A stretch of DNA of 64,000 nt, from NCBI GenBank assembly GCA_034509425.1, contig JAVTVJ010000130.1:2287501-2351500 (forward strand), read 5' to 3'. The DNA comes from Eopsaltria australis (Eukaryota > Chordata > Aves > Passeriformes > Petroicidae). The notes below the pieces were generated by a model. That model saw only the letters and a list, made by a program, of their open reading frames with translations, was not told the DNA's origin and searched no databases. A program made the translations under genes and the position numbers. This document shows positions 49,556 to 63,349 of this stretch, piece after piece (the stretch's first letter is position 1; each line of letters begins with the position of its first letter).

Positions 49556-52139
49556 TGAGTGATGGCAATCACCCCCAGCCACTTTCATTGGTGATTAAAA
49601 GTGCTATTTTTCCAGGAGAACCTGAACCCAGCTTAGAGGGCAGAGCTGTGATGCCCTCACAAAGTTTAGGGGTACCACTACCAGTGTAAGACTAAAAACA
49701 AATATTCTACCTGCCCTTCACATTCACTATACATTTTGCAACTTGAAGATGCTATCTTCTTAAAAGTGATAAATTTTTCCATTTTTTGTACAACTGAGAG
49801 CTAAGCTGCTTTTTTTTTCCAAAATCACACTTTTCCCTCCCTTTCTTTTATTTGCACAAACACTCTGCATCTTTGATCTATATCAATTCTCAACAAAATC
49901 ATTCCCCTTCTTTTCAGCCTCAATACACTTCTTTTTTTTAAGTCTCTGATCTATTATTCAATCCATCTTTGAAGCCTTTTAAATTCTGCTAAATCCTTTA
50001 GGAGGCAAAATACTAATGTAACAACATAATATTACTTCCAGGGCTATTTTCTATTCTCTTCTTTTTATTCTCTAACATCTGTTGTTTTGGCTTACACCAT
50101 ATGGATGGGGAAGGAGGGCTGAAATCTCTATAGGGAAACATCTGCATTATGAAGATTTTCACTTCCTAATGGGAGATTATTCTAAAATCTCAGGTAGGGA
50201 AGGGATGTTTTAGTGAGCAAGCTGGGGAAAACAAAAAGAAAAAAAAAAGGAAAAATAAAAATAATTAGCACTGGATTTGTGGAAAGCAGAAGTGTACTTT
50301 AGCTAACAGCTTTTCAAACACAACTCGCTCTGGTGATATGAGATGCAAGGTCATGCTTTAACACAAATCTAGTCACACAACACTTCATAAAAGCATCTCC
50401 GTTCACAGAAAACTGTATTTCTTATACAATTCTTTCATTTTGCAAGTGTTTTTAGTTTCTATCCTGGCAAGTCCAAACAAAAGCAAAGGATAAATGTGCC
50501 TATAATCTGCATTCCTTCCCTGTGGAAGATATTGAAGCAATTTATCCATTTACATACTTGAATTCTGTCACTTTAGCACATTTTACCATATCACATCCAG
50601 CAAAGATAATGCTTTCAGATGAGAAGTAAAGAGCTATTAATTTGGCACAAGTCTTTCAGTTATGATTAAGAGGTTACAAGCAGGAGGTAAATACTGCACC
50701 ACAGCACAAAATTACTTTGCTGTAATAAAAACTTATAGAATTTAATTTTTTTTTGTATTTGCAGTGAACATTACTTCCACAAATCTAAACTGGTATGAGC
50801 TTTAAAAACCCAAAGCTATCTTCTCATGCAGCACTTTTTCTGCTCCAGACAAAATGCAGCTTTGAGGATCCAGGTTAGCACAAATTCAGCCACAGCAGGT
50901 TAAAACTCAGTAATGAAAATGCTGCACCAAGGCAGAATATGTGCTCAGATACATCTGCATAGCTGAAATCAGGAAACATTCCACATTTGCACCTGTGTAA
51001 GTGAAAGCAGAATGCAGGTCTCTGCTTTCCCTTTAGTCTTATAAGCCACGGAAACAAATTCAATCTGTTCCCACTTGTTACGTTTACAAAAATCCTCCAC
51101 TTGTTCTCCACAGGAAATACTTAGAGGATGCTCTGATGCTGACATGCGAAATACTGCTCAGGGTGACTCCCTGCTAACCTGTTACTCAGAACTGTGCAAA
51201 GCTCCAGGTATCAAGGTGGGAACAAGCAGCCCCATCTGACTGTTGCTGACCCACCCCATCTGCACCCATCTAAGCAGAATTTAGAGCACGTTTACAGAGC
51301 GTTTTTTAGCAGTGGCACAGGCTGCTTGCACAGATCTGCTGGATGGGAATCCTGAAGAATACAGAACACGCAGGGCCAACATCACAAGCAGTAGGCCATA
51401 AAGGGTCACAAGTTCTTATGCAGAACTGAATAAATTCACTTGAAAGACCAGAAATACAAGGTGGCCAGTGGCTTACAAAGGGAGAAAAACAAAAACCTCA
51501 AACTTTCCAAAGAGCCAAAGCTTAATAATCTTTTTCTGTTCAGCTTCTAAAGTTTTATAACCACATATCTCACCTATAAATACTCAGTCTAAGACCAATA
51601 TGTCTTGTTCCGTGTAAACTCCCCAATCAATGCTGCCTCCTTTTCTATTAATCCACCCTTTAAAATACGTTCTTTTATCAGGTTTTAATGTCTAACATGA
51701 TTTAATCAAGAACACATGCCTCATAAATATCATCTGTCATGTTCCATTAGTTTCATGTGGAAAAGTACAAGTCAATAAACAAAGGTTGTGCCATAAATCT
51801 GCCTTGAACACATTATACCTCAAATAAGAAAATAAAAACATGTGTGTCCTTTGACCTGGATATTCTTAAAATGGAACTTCAGGTATTGTCTTATGCCTTT
51901 AAAAATGTCTAAAGCATTCACAATTAATTGCGTACCTAAGCAATTTCAATTTACATAATGTTGATCTGGAGACGGTGATTAAATAAGCACTATGCCTTTA
52001 AGGCACCTGTTAAATAACATCACTGCCTCTGGGTTAAAACTGATATCCCGCACTGCACAATGAAAACCAGGCCCCTCCACCATGCAACTGTGCAATAAAA
52101 CCCCCTCGTAACTCAGAGCAGCCATTGGCTTCAGTTATT
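49556..52139. other. Noncoding unique sequence, no gene seen
   Basis: AT-rich sequence with T and A tracts (for example 50233-50262). Short open frames only. No repeat family is recognised. Confidence 0.55.
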
Positions 52140-52141
52140 AA

Positions 52142-52202
52142 TAGAGAGGGGGGAAGAAAGGGAAAAAAGAAGTGGGGGGGGGTGGGAGAGAAAAGAAAAA
52201 AA
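52142..52202 (+). repeat. Purine-rich G/A tract
   Basis: About 60 bases are almost all G and A, including G runs of six and eight (52151 and about 52173), then A-rich. It is a second tract of the type seen at 1208-1290 and creates artificial open frames on both strands. Confidence 0.9.
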
Positions 52203-54309
52203 ACAGCACCTTCTCCTGTGCACTGCATGGAAATGTGGCCGCTGTAAGCACCAGCAAGTCCAAAGGATTCCTGGGAGCTCTCCCCAACCCCTCCACTCCA
52301 GCCCTGGTGGCCACCAGTTTGTCACCAGTTCTCCAACTGTCCAAGCACACAAATAACATGAGGTACAAAGTTTTGGTACTTACAGCAACAATCAAATTTG
52401 ACACTTGGGTCATCTGGGAATTTTTGTTTAAGGAAATTCCCAGCCTTTCCAGGGCTGCAGGCCGCAGTCAGTGCTTTCAGTCTCTCCTGCTCTTTACGGC
52501 ACACAGCAGTTTGTGGCTTTTGGTGTTTTCCACTGCTGATCTCAGTTTGTTACAGGCTTTGTGGGTGGCATGGGACTGATACTCCCTGCACTGAGCACCA
52601 ACTGCCTGCAATAGCCACAAACTGGATTTGATCCTCCACGTGGTCCTTCCCAGTTCCTTGCTCCTAACAACCAGTGGGCTTTGCATTGGACACCCTCCCT
52701 GCCCAGCCTTCTGCTCTGCAGCAGCACAAACGAGGGCCAGAGACTTCGCTGGGGGCCCTGTCCATGCCCCAGCACCTTTCTGTGCAGTTCCCATTGTGTC
52801 CTACGTGACTTCCTAGGTGACCCACTCAAATTTAGCTCTGCCAGAAGCAATCATCTTTTCCTGAGGTCCCACTGACTTCTGTAAGATCTGGAACATGGTG
52901 GACAGCTCTGATTCCCGCCCAAAACCAAGGAAACTGGACTGACAACAGTTCCAGAGGCCTTGGGACAGGAAGCCAAATGTTGTCCTCTCATGCAGTGTGA
53001 AATCTGAGAAACAAGTTCACAACACAAGAGTTCAATTTTGAAGCTTTACAGAGAAAATAAAGAAAATAAAGAATATCTAGGACTTTTTCCCTAATGACTA
53101 CTTTGATCACCCACACATTTACATCCTGCAAGTCCCGTTTACCTCTTTCTGCAGATGGGCCTGTACTCATGTCCAAAGCAGTTGTGAATCTGTGAATGCA
53201 AGGAAGAGGCTGACAATGGGGATTCCAGGAATTTCCTTGCTCTCACATCCCTCAGTTGGCCATACTACCAGAACCACGGTCCCACACTGAAACTGCCAAT
53301 TGCACAGTACCATGAGAGTGAGACAGCATCCAGAGGAGGGATCACCATCACAGCACCCTGGTGCAGCCCTTGACAAGTCAGGGTTTAGAGAACCAGCCCA
53401 AATGGCTGGGCAGTGACTCAGCCCTCGGCAGCGTTTCACGGGGCACACTGGGAGTACACAAAGTATTTTAAGTGAGAGGACGCTTCGTGTTCTCAGTGCC
53501 AGACACAGAACCAGTGTATGGTAGGCAGTTCCCAAGTGCTTACTCTCAGGCTACATCTAACCTGGCTGAACACCAAGGCCCTTTGCTGGCAAAGGAACAA
53601 GTCTCTTCCAAAAACCTACTCTAATTACAGCTGCTCTCAGGGCCCTTATAAACATCAAGTCCCACTTCCCAGCTCTTGTGTTTCCTTTCCCTTCAGTAAC
53701 AGGATTTTTAAAAGAAAGATGGTTTTCTGGGTCAGAAGACTCTAAGAGTCTACACATTAGAACAGTTTGATAGGAAAGTCATAATACTTGTAATTCCCTG
53801 ACATCTTTTATCTTGCACATCTCAGACCAACTCCAATGGTATCACCTGGCAAGGAGCCAAAGGAGCTCTGCTACTAAACCAGCATGATAAGATCAGTGCT
53901 GAGTGGAGGAAATGCCAACAAAAATCTCCCACTTTTCCCTGGATTTTCACTCAAACAAGTGAGTATGTTGCTCTAGTTCCCCACTCAACAAAGTCTCGGT
54001 GCCTGAAGGTTGGCCCCATCCTCTCTCAGCAGTAATTAATAAAAGTGCAGTGTATTTTCTCTGACTCACTCTCCCACCCCACTGCTTGTCTAGTAGGCCT
54101 CAATTCCTTGGTGGAACAATAGATTATCACATGGCACAGCTTTCTAGGCAGCTGTCTGCATCACGTGCTGGAACTCAGGATGGGAAGAATTCAAAATTAA
54201 AACTATTGCACCACTCACAGAAGATGCCTTAAAAGGAGACCCACAGAAAGCAAGAACTGTGTAATATTCAATTGCCAGAAGACAAAGTACCAGATCCAGA
54301 GAACTGTTT
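52203..54309. other. Noncoding, somewhat GC-richer sequence with many overlapping chance frames
   Basis: Between 52200 and 53540 the composition is richer in C and G than the surroundings, and both strands carry open frames of 60-135 codons (for example 52172-52579 plus and 53167-53535 minus). None shows a domain. Overlap of several long frames in opposite directions argues for composition, not coding. Confidence 0.5.
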
Positions 54310-54360
54310 AGGTACTGAATTTCTACAGATGTCAATGGGAGTTAGGTACCTGAATACTTC
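54310..54360. repeat. Possible old amniote repeat relic
   Basis: TACTGAATTTCTACAGATGT, CAATGGGAGTTAGGTACCTG, AATACTTC matches a motif I recall as common in turtle, crocodile and bird repeats (GAAGTCAATGGGAGTTAGGC, ACCTAAATACCTTTGA). The central 20 bases fit well and the flanks fade. Confidence 0.42.
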
Positions 54361-57300
54361 TTAGCATCATGCCTTTAGTAAAGCAAACTTGAAGGCTTTT
54401 CCAGTAGTTCTAAAATTCATATAAATTCTTCTTCACCTCCTTTGAGGGGCAAGTCCTTCAAAGGAATGTCTAGGAGAGTCATCACACATTTCTCTCTCCT
54501 GAAAGTAACCACTCAGTTTCCAAAGGAAACAGGCTGGACCCAGTAAATGCATGAAAATAAAAAACAAAACATTACCTTTTATGACACTGCTCAGATGTCA
54601 CTGCTTGGCTTCCTAGGAGCCATTTAACTGCATGAACCTCTGAAGCAGGATCCTGTCTCTACTTATGGCTTATAGAGCAGCAAGGAGGCATCTGACAGGT
54701 ATTGCATTGTAGAAGAATACCTGAGAGACATTAGCTGCTCCTTCAAACTGATATTGTTTTCAATTAATATAGGCACCATTGAATTTCACTGGTTCTTAAA
54801 ACATGAAACAAAAAACCCAAGCAAATCTAAAAAAGCTATCCACATTAACAAAAAACTGACAGGGTTCTGCAACTGAAAATCTATAATGAAACTGAACTCA
54901 GCATCAAAGGGCGATCACTTGCCTCGTTCAGAAATATAAATCAAAGATACCACCCAAAGGAAAGGGAAAAAAGGCCCTTGTGATGACAGTTCAGATTGAA
55001 ATTAATTTGCCCACTTGCAGAAATTCAGAAAGTGTTTGCTCTTGATTTTTCATCTCCACCACATGGCAGCTGCTTTCTCCCAAGGCACACACTCGCACTG
55101 CTGTGGGAGCAAGACAGCCAAAACTGGGAATAGACACGTCCCGCGGTGGCACAGCGAGGAACAGGCACAGCAGCCACTCCACGAGGTGTGCGGAGCCCGA
55201 GGTACACAGACAGACAGACTTGTGTCTGGCCCAGGGACTGACAGAGGGGAAGGTGTCACAAATATAAATCTCAGGCCAGGGAGCCAAAGAACTCAGCTGA
55301 ATTTTAGTCACATGGGTATCTCTCAGTTTCCCTTGGCTGCCTCGACCAACTCTAGCCCGAAGTTGTAAAACCTGCCCACAGCTGCTCTGCTCACCCCCAA
55401 CCTGATGTTTCACACTGTGACTTTATGCAGGCTTGTTTGGATCTAACAAGGTCCTTATTTTTCTACAATGCAGGAAATAAGGAAACCAGCCATCAATTAT
55501 TAGAAGCGCAGCAGATCTGAGCCGCGTGGCTGTAAAACAGATTTTTCTTTAATGAAACTGAGCTGGCATTTGCCAGAAATAACAAGTGCCCAAGACCAAA
55601 ATGTAAATCAAAACTAAAGGAGAGTTTTCAAAACTTTGAATCATTGGTAGCAACAGACAAACTCAGAAGGAGGTTGGTATGATTTTGGAATGTCTTAAAA
55701 ATGTGTGACTAATATGACTTCTAAAGACATTATTTGTGAGTTAGTATTTCAGTCTCCCCACAGAAAGAAAACATCATGACCAGAGAGGGCCAAAATGTTT
55801 GCTGTAATAACTGTGTTAGTATGTCACTATTGCTGGGCTAGGAAAGAGGCTGAGCCTCTGTTTTCATTTCAGAAAACAAAGAAAGGGAAGACATTAATGC
55901 TGAAAATCATCAGTGCCTATCACAACCGTTATCCTTTCCCCACACGTCCAGGTTTTAAACCCAGCACTTGGTTTTAGTTGGTCTCAGCCCAGGCCCTGGG
56001 AGACAGCAGGTTCCATCACACATCTCAGAACAGACTTGTCTAGTCCAGGAGGAGTGGTGCTGTTTGCTGAAGGGAGAGACATAACAGGAGGAAAGAAAGG
56101 GCGGGTTTGGAGGAAACATTAGTGATTCCCTTGCTGTAACTGCTGTCCAGACTGTGGGACTGTGGTGTGACAATGCTTCTCCTTCCCGGTCTGTCCCCTA
56201 CTCTGTCATGAAACCCAGAATGAGGGCATAAATTTGGCCTCATCTGGATGTCAGGCCCATGGACTGGAATGCAGAGGGCACACAAAGGAACAGCAGCACC
56301 AGGTCTGGAAGAAGGAGATGGCCTGAAATCCAGTCTTTTACAGATTGCAAGTGGAAGCCCTTGGGATGGTCCAGCTTGTCCATCCAGTGATTCTGCACCG
56401 AATGCAACTGTCTGTTGTTGAAATTAATCATTTCTTCCATAGGAACATTCAAAGCTGGCACAGTCACTCCAAATACCAGAAGGTTTATCACATCCTTTGC
56501 TAAGTTATGCCAGGTTTAATTACCCTTGCAGTCAAAAACACCAGTCTTCCTTCTTGTTTTATCTTTCTCAGTTTCAAGCCGTGTGATACTATTCTGCACT
56601 CAAAAGAACCCTCAAGTATCACTTATTTACTCCTCCACTGCATCTCTGGAACAGACCAGCTTCCCTGTAATCTTCCATTAGTCCATGGGTAGCTGTCACC
56701 CTAGGACAGCAGCACACATGCATCAGCATCTTCCAGTTCTTCTCCAAATCCTTAGATTTTTTTAAAGCCATTTAAGAAAGTCTAAGCATTTATCTATCTT
56801 CCTGCTAACCAGACAAGTTACAGGTAAGTTACAGAAGGATAAGCTTTTTAATAATGTATCATATCACCTCATACCCTATTCGAAATGTTATTTTCTCACA
56901 CCAACTGGATGTGACATGCCAATCCTTTCCAGTGTTCTTCCAGAACACAGAGCCTCCCACCTATAAAAACAGTTTATATCCTCCATGCCAAGGTACTGCC
57001 TCATGTGTATGACACAAGAAAATATCTGTTGTCCAGTTCCTGATGACTGCTCAAGAAATCCATGTCAAATGCCAGTCACTTCCTGATTTTTATTAAATAA
57101 AAATATTCCCTTAATCTGAAGGAGCAAACTTTACTGGTAGTGGCTTTCGATATTCTGTTAGGATTTCAGCAGAAGCTATTCAATAACACCAGGAACAAAA
57201 CTCAAGCTTTCAGAGCTGTATAAAAAACACTGTCACTGCACAAAATATTTCTATCTGGTATGCATCTCAATTTCTATAGGTAAGTCAGTTTCTATTCCTT

Positions 57301-58124
57301 TCAAAAGGCAACAGTATTGTTTTCTATACAACTACTTTTCTGCCATCAACATTGAATGTGACAATTCAAAATGCATCCCAGAAATGAAGTCTTATCTACC
57401 AACACATTTACCTCTGCCAGCCCCACTCTCAGGTTTGTTATAAAACAAGAACTCGTTTGATGAACTCTTAAAAAGAACAGCTTCCTTCAGCTGCTCTGTT
57501 AATGCCAATTTCTGCCAGAGTCCATCCCCAGATAAAACCAGTCTAAAGTCCACCTGGACCATAAGGATGTAGATATGACCAACAACTGAAGGCCAATACT
57601 GCTGCAGGCCTTCAGTTAATTTTTGTATTTGGAAAACAGGATGCACTGCAAATGAATAATAATTCAATGTGAGCCTAATTCAGTATCAATAAGGCTATTT
57701 CCTTCTTCAGAACAATGGCTGGCATTTTCTATCCCCAACAGGCAATCATTTGTTAGCAATGGCATGTCCCCAGAATGCCACAGAACATTTCACAACTGCT
57801 TTGCACATAAAATCAATCATTTTCCATGCCCAGTTGTCCCACCACTGGCTCTCCCAACTGGTGCTCTTCGAGCCCTTCACTCAGTCTGGTTTTTATTGTA
57901 TGCCTTCTCAGTGTTTTCTTGACAAACAAATGAGTGGCCAGAAACACCAACGTTAGACAAGGAGGGATTTGAACTTCGCTCAGCAAGTCAAAGAGAATGG
58001 AAGCCTGGACTATTACAGCTTGAGAGACCTCTTCTAACTCTCTAGTGCCTAAGTGGTTGAGTGTGGGAATTAAAAATGTCACAGGAAAGACAGTTGGGCC
58101 TGAAGAATTACATTCCACAGTAGG
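54361..58124. other. Noncoding sequence; slightly CpG-raised patch at 55080-55200
   Basis: About ten CpGs fall within 55090-55202, on which opposed frames of 117 (plus) and 140 codons (minus, 54991-55413) lie. Neither has recognisable content. The rest is ordinary noncoding sequence. Confidence 0.5.
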
Positions 58125-58275
58125 ATTTCCATCCAGCCTGTCTTTAAAAACTCCAGTGATAAACAACTCACACCATCCTTGGGCACCATATGTCAGAAAA
58201 TTAGTATAGTCCTAGAAAGTATCTTTCCTAGTGTCAAGCCCACATAATCCTTGTGGAAGAATAAACCAATCTGGA
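58125..58275 (-). mobile_element. Old CR1-type LINE relic
   Basis: The plus-strand order ATCCAGCCTGTCTTTAAAAA, CTCCAGTGATAAACAACTCA, CACCATCCTTGGGCACC, then GAAAGTATCTTTCCTAGTGT and CTTGTGGAAGAATAAACCAA follows the reverse complement of older CR1 subfamilies (CCAGCCTGTCTTTAAAAACC, CTCCAGTGATGGAGATTCCA, CAACCTCCCTAGGCAA, GGAAGTTTTTCCTAATGTCC). It is clearly more diverged than the copy at 49326. Confidence 0.7.
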
Positions 58276-61200
58276 AGAGACACAAGGTCCTGAAGATCAG
58301 GTGCATTTCACGAAGTATTTAGTTGCCAATAGAAAAAACCTACAGCCACACTCAGCTCAGAAAGGATGCAATAGGAGATTTCCTTCTTTATCAGCAGAAC
58401 AAGATCAGTGCCTCTGACAGATGTGTGGGCACCATGCACACGAATTGTAACTGATCTACAAATCACTCAGTTCCATGTTTAGAAGCTCCTGTCCATATAT
58501 AACATATTCTGAATCAGGGTTGCTCATCAAACCAACAAATGCTACAGTCAGCACCTTCACACTAGAACCTGTATCCAATCTCTCAGATTGTTTTCTCTAG
58601 TGGTAGTTAGTGTCATAATTCATTTTTATCTAAATGCTAGCTGGCTATGAGACTATTTTCCATCAAGTTTTCTCTCAAGTCTTTTATTATCTAGGCTCCA
58701 GAACTACCTCCCTGTCTGTTCAGAGTAACTGCTTGCTGCCGAAACATCTACCCCATGCATAAAACTTCTTTATCACCTCTAATGTTTACTGTTCCTGATT
58801 TTCAAGTCTTCCAGCATCTTCTCCAGCAGCTAATAAAAAATCTATTGTTGGCATTAACACTAGCCCTTAGCAAGGAAAGTTCCCCAGGCAGGTTAGTCTC
58901 ATTTTGAGAAACTCAACCTGGGTACCACTGAGGCTGCAAGTCTCTGCAACACACCAGTGTTTTCATTCTAACTTGTCAAATGAGCTGCCCTTGTAGCCTA
59001 TGTTGTCATACATTTAGGGTCAAAACACTACTGATGATTGATCATCCCAGTGGTTTGTCCTCACCTTTTACATGTTGGTCCCTTTATATTAGCTTTCTAT
59101 GACTAATCTTGCAGAACATATCCACTTGTAGAAGTATCTGTGGAACTAGCAAATGTAAAAGCAACAGGTATAAAAGTGCATTTTGACAAAGCAGTTTGAG
59201 TCCTTATGCCAGCAATCCCTGCCTAATAGCTTCTGACAGGATGCAGTATAAGAGAAAGGAGATCTCATATGAATAACGAGTCCAATAAAAGCCAGCCAAA
59301 TCACTCTGACAGATTTTGAGTATTTGCACTCAGCAGACCAAAAGCTATTTACACCAGCTGCCATGCTTCCACTCATTTAGCCCACATTTCAAGTAAGTTA
59401 CAACCCTATACATATACATATTTAAAAATAAACTAACAGCACAGTGGCACAGCAAGGAGGCCAAGAGAGCAGAAACAAAAGGTCACTAAGACTCAAGGGC
59501 AGGGAAAGAGCAAGTGGGCTCTAGAGGTAAATAACCCCTTAAATTTCCTGCATATCCATCCAAATCAGAGAGATGCTGAAATGCATGGGGATCTTTGTTC
59601 TGAAAGGAGAACCATCCACACATTGTCTGTAGCTTATCCCCACAAAACTGTGACAAGTCAGCAAACCTCGAACAGCTCAAGAACTCAAAGAAAAGGAATA
59701 AAAGCCAATTTGTGGTAAGTTGGCAGGAGGAAAAGCAAGAAGCAAACTGTTCAGATTAAAAACGTGAGATGTCTTTTTCTTTTGCCAACTGAACTGAGTC
59801 CATACTCAGAGGACAATTTTTTATGCATAAGCCCTCCAGAGTTCATGTCTGCCTCCTTTTTATCCACTCTTGGATTTAAAATGGCATCATTTCAGATTTG
59901 CACCAGAGTTAGGGACAATGGGATCAGGCCAGTTCAGTTTCAGTTGAACATAAACCAGCTCTGATAACTTCAAGGAAACTGAACATTACAACAATCAGAT
60001 ATGCTGAAAGGAGGAATTTAGTGTTTTTTTTTCTTGTTCAAGGCTTGGAGACAGTCTCAGCTGCGTGCAAAATCTGTTCTGCCAGAGTGATGAGGACCTT
60101 GGGAACCTTGTAGTAGGCACCTGCACCTCAAAAGCCCAGGGACACACAGTCCATCGGGTGATTTCTGCCTCAAGAACAACACACTCTAAGGGACTTTGCC
60201 ATCTGCTGGGAAGCAAGAGCAACCCAGAAAACTGGGGACTGGGGGGAAGAAAGTTTCCTCTCAACAGGTACTTAGTCTTGGCTATGTCCAACATAGCTCC
60301 TGTAATGTGGCCTCCTTTCCCTCACCTCAGCACATCAGACTCTAAAATAAACGGGAGATTTTGTTCCTCTGCAACAATTCTGCAACTGGCAGCACAATCC
60401 AGATGCCAAGCAGCAACAGGCCCAACTAAACTGTTCTGTTAAAAACCTTACTCTCCCAAAGATAACAAAATGTCTTTTGCCCTTTTCACCACTCACACTC
60501 ACAGAGACTCACCAACAAGGGCAAGCACCATGACCTTCGTGGAGCCAGGAGAAAAACCCAGTCCATGCACACGCTGTGCAGAGGGGCTGCAGCCACACTC
60601 GAGCAGGTGCCACCCCAAACTGATACAGCCACGAGCTGCACCGCCACCAGATGAGACCTCAGAGCACAGCCACATCATCCCAATGCTGCACCTGAACTAA
60701 CAAACTGTCTCTCAGCACAGAAAATTAAGCTGGCCCTGATGGTTTGCCCAAACAACTGCCCTGTTTCTGGTTCCAAAACTGGCTTGTCCTTTCTCTACAC
60801 CATGCTCTGCTATGCTCTTGCTGTAGAAATATCATGACCAGTGCACAGCTTTGCCCCAAAATGATACAAATAGTACAGTCTAGAATAGAGTTCAAGCACC
60901 CTTGTTCTATTCATCCAAAATATTTAATATACTCGGCCATGCTGGCTGCTGGCACAATCCTTCACACTTCTGCCTGCTTCACATGCAGTGGCTGATCACA
61001 CCAGCCTTACACCCATGCATGGTCTTGAACACAAGAAAAACTGGAGGGGAATGTGCTGTGCTAACTGACCTTGGCATCTGAGCTACTGGGCTACAAGTGC
61101 TTGCACACTTTTCTCTGCAGGAGAGAATTTAACACTTGGATCTTCCCTTGTGTGTCTCAAAGGAGCATGGAAGGAATTTTCAAAAACATTCAATACTGGC

Positions 61201-61899
61201 CTCCTCCTGAAGTCAACTCCCTTCAATTTCAGCAGGAGCAGCAGGGCAAAGCAAGAGTTATGAAACCTTATGTTAAACCCTTTCTGGGATTTTCCCAGAA
61301 AACACTGGGTAATAAAACAGAAATTTCCTCTTTTATCTGTTCTCACTTTAACTCTCTCTTCTCTGTCCAGCACAGATGGGGGTTGGGAGGTAGGCAGGAC
61401 TTACATAAGAACAATAAGCACCGATTTAGAATGAAGTGAGTCCTTCTGAATACAAACTGCTGCTTTCCTTGAGCACCCTTCCTGTCCTATTTACTCTCTT
61501 CGGCCACTACAGAGATGTTCCCTCAAAGAGCACAACTCGCAGTCATCGTGACTGATCACTCCCTCTCGGTGAAGGATTCAGGTTAAATCAAAGCCAGCTG
61601 CTTTAGAGAGGGTCAGGCGGCTAAGAAGAAGTTAAACAAAATAATAATAAAAAATGCAATCTAGAACCCACATAGATAGGAAATCTACTCTCGTGGTTCA
61701 AATAAATAACTCTAAGGTATTTAAGCCTCACGCACAGAAAACAATTTTGTAACTTTTTTTTTTAAGTCATCCTCTTGCACTGTTGTTCTGCCCTAATAAC
61801 TCTGAAATGTGCTACTCATCTCTCCCAGTTAAATATCCTGTTTCACAAGCCCACTCCTAGATATCTGAAACTGCACAGCATTTCTATCTAGCTTTAGGC
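58276..61899. other. Noncoding unique sequence, no gene seen
   Basis: Open frames up to 125 codons (60065-60442 plus) are opposed by minus frames and lack domain features. No repeat family is recognised. Confidence 0.5.
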
Positions 61900-63345
61900 A
61901 TCTAGCATTCCAAAGAATTAATATTTAAACTTATTATAAAGGAATGGGGATTGCGTTAAGCATGTAGTATTTAGCAAAACATTCATACCAATAAACTGCT
62001 GTGCTGCTTGTCTGAAGCACGTTTATCATTCTTTAAACTCAAAAGAAAGATTATGCTCCAAAACTGACACATGTATCTATTTTCCTTTTAATACAACCAA
62101 GACTTAGATAGGATTAGAGAGTGGAAGCTATCAAATTTCAATTTTAACAATATGCTTAAAATTATATTATCTTTCTTTGCCTAAGGGATTGTTGACTTCA
62201 GTATTTAAGTGACTTAACCATAGCAAATTGTGAAAAAGCAGCGAATCACAGCACTTATTTTAAATAATCCTAGACCCTCTACCCCTTCGTCGGAAGCGGC
62301 TCATGTTAACATTTTTATACATATTACTGTTCTTATATCTCTTGATGATAGATAAATGAATAAAGAAACTCTAACCTGTTGCAAGACATCACTAATTGGT
62401 ATTTTTCCTCTTGTATTAGCCTTTGATTTACACCTCACATACGTTCTTCCAAGCCAGCACGTGTAATTTATTTACAGCACTGGAAGGCAGGCGAAATACA
62501 TCATCTACTGTTATACAACCTTCTACAAGGTATTAAAATACCAGGCCCCTGGAGACACACTTCATATAGTTCAGCAAGTTCCAAAATAAACCAAACCACC
62601 AACCCCCTAAGCACTTAAAACAACAATGGACATCTGTATTAAAAAGTTAGTTTTACTGCATTTGATGATGTCGCCTTAGTGTCATTTTTCCCTCTGGCTA
62701 ATATGCAAACAACATGTAAGAATGTATTTGCTTTCTCCTCACTGTAAAACAACTAACAACTCCATAGCTCTCACAAAGCCATCTTATCACACGTGTAAAT
62801 GCCAGAATTAAGTGTAGTTTATAATGTTTTGCATTCATTTAACCCTTAGAATAAATCTGACGCAGTAGATTCAATCACACTGCTTCTTACCAATCCATTC
62901 GGTAAAATAATCACAGATACATTCAAACATAATGACAGAGAAGTCAGACATAGTTATTAGAGTTAAAGCAAAACAGTTGCTTTAAATAAAAAGATCTTAA
63001 GCACTTTGAATGGACTGAGATCAACCCTGTAATGGTCCAAACCTTAAAGTAACCTAAAATATAGAATTTGGATCAATTTCCTACTGCAGCTCCGGCAATG
63101 TCTCATCTGTTTTACAAGCAGTCCGCTGTCTACAAATAATCATTAACAATCATTTCATACAGTCAAGCTAATGACGGTAATAAAATAAAAAAAAAAAGAA
63201 GTCCTTGTTCCAGGTAACCAGTGAAGCACAGATTCTCAGAACAGAAAGTTCAGGCTCCATCCGAGATTTCACATACAGGGTGCCAGAAATGTAATAGGAG
63301 GGGAAGGAAAAAGGGGAACTCTTTGCCTCTATTCTTCAAAGCCTA
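61900..63345. other. AT-rich noncoding block, possible conserved enhancer region
   Basis: This block has no open frame of note, no repeat pattern and many TAAT/ATTA and similar homeodomain-type core sites (for example around 63136-63182, where AATAATCATTAACAATCATT occurs). Isolated CpGs persist in it (CCCTTCGTCGGAAGCGGCTC at 62284-62303). Such texture is typical of constrained noncoding elements near developmental genes, but constraint cannot be shown from one sequence. Confidence 0.3.
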
Positions 63346-63349
63346 TGCA

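Noticed and set aside
52172..52850. Cluster of overlapping open frames on both strands (up to 135 codons)
   Set aside because: Several long frames in opposite directions over the same bases point to local composition. None shows a domain.
54991..55413. 140-codon minus-strand frame opposed by a 117-codon plus frame
   Set aside because: Opposed frames in a locally GC-raised patch, with no recognisable content on either strand.
57960..58060. GGATTTGAACTTCG and AGTGGTTGAG suggested a tRNA gene or MIR head
   Set aside because: No A box at the right spacing, no acceptor stem pairing and no further MIR blocks.
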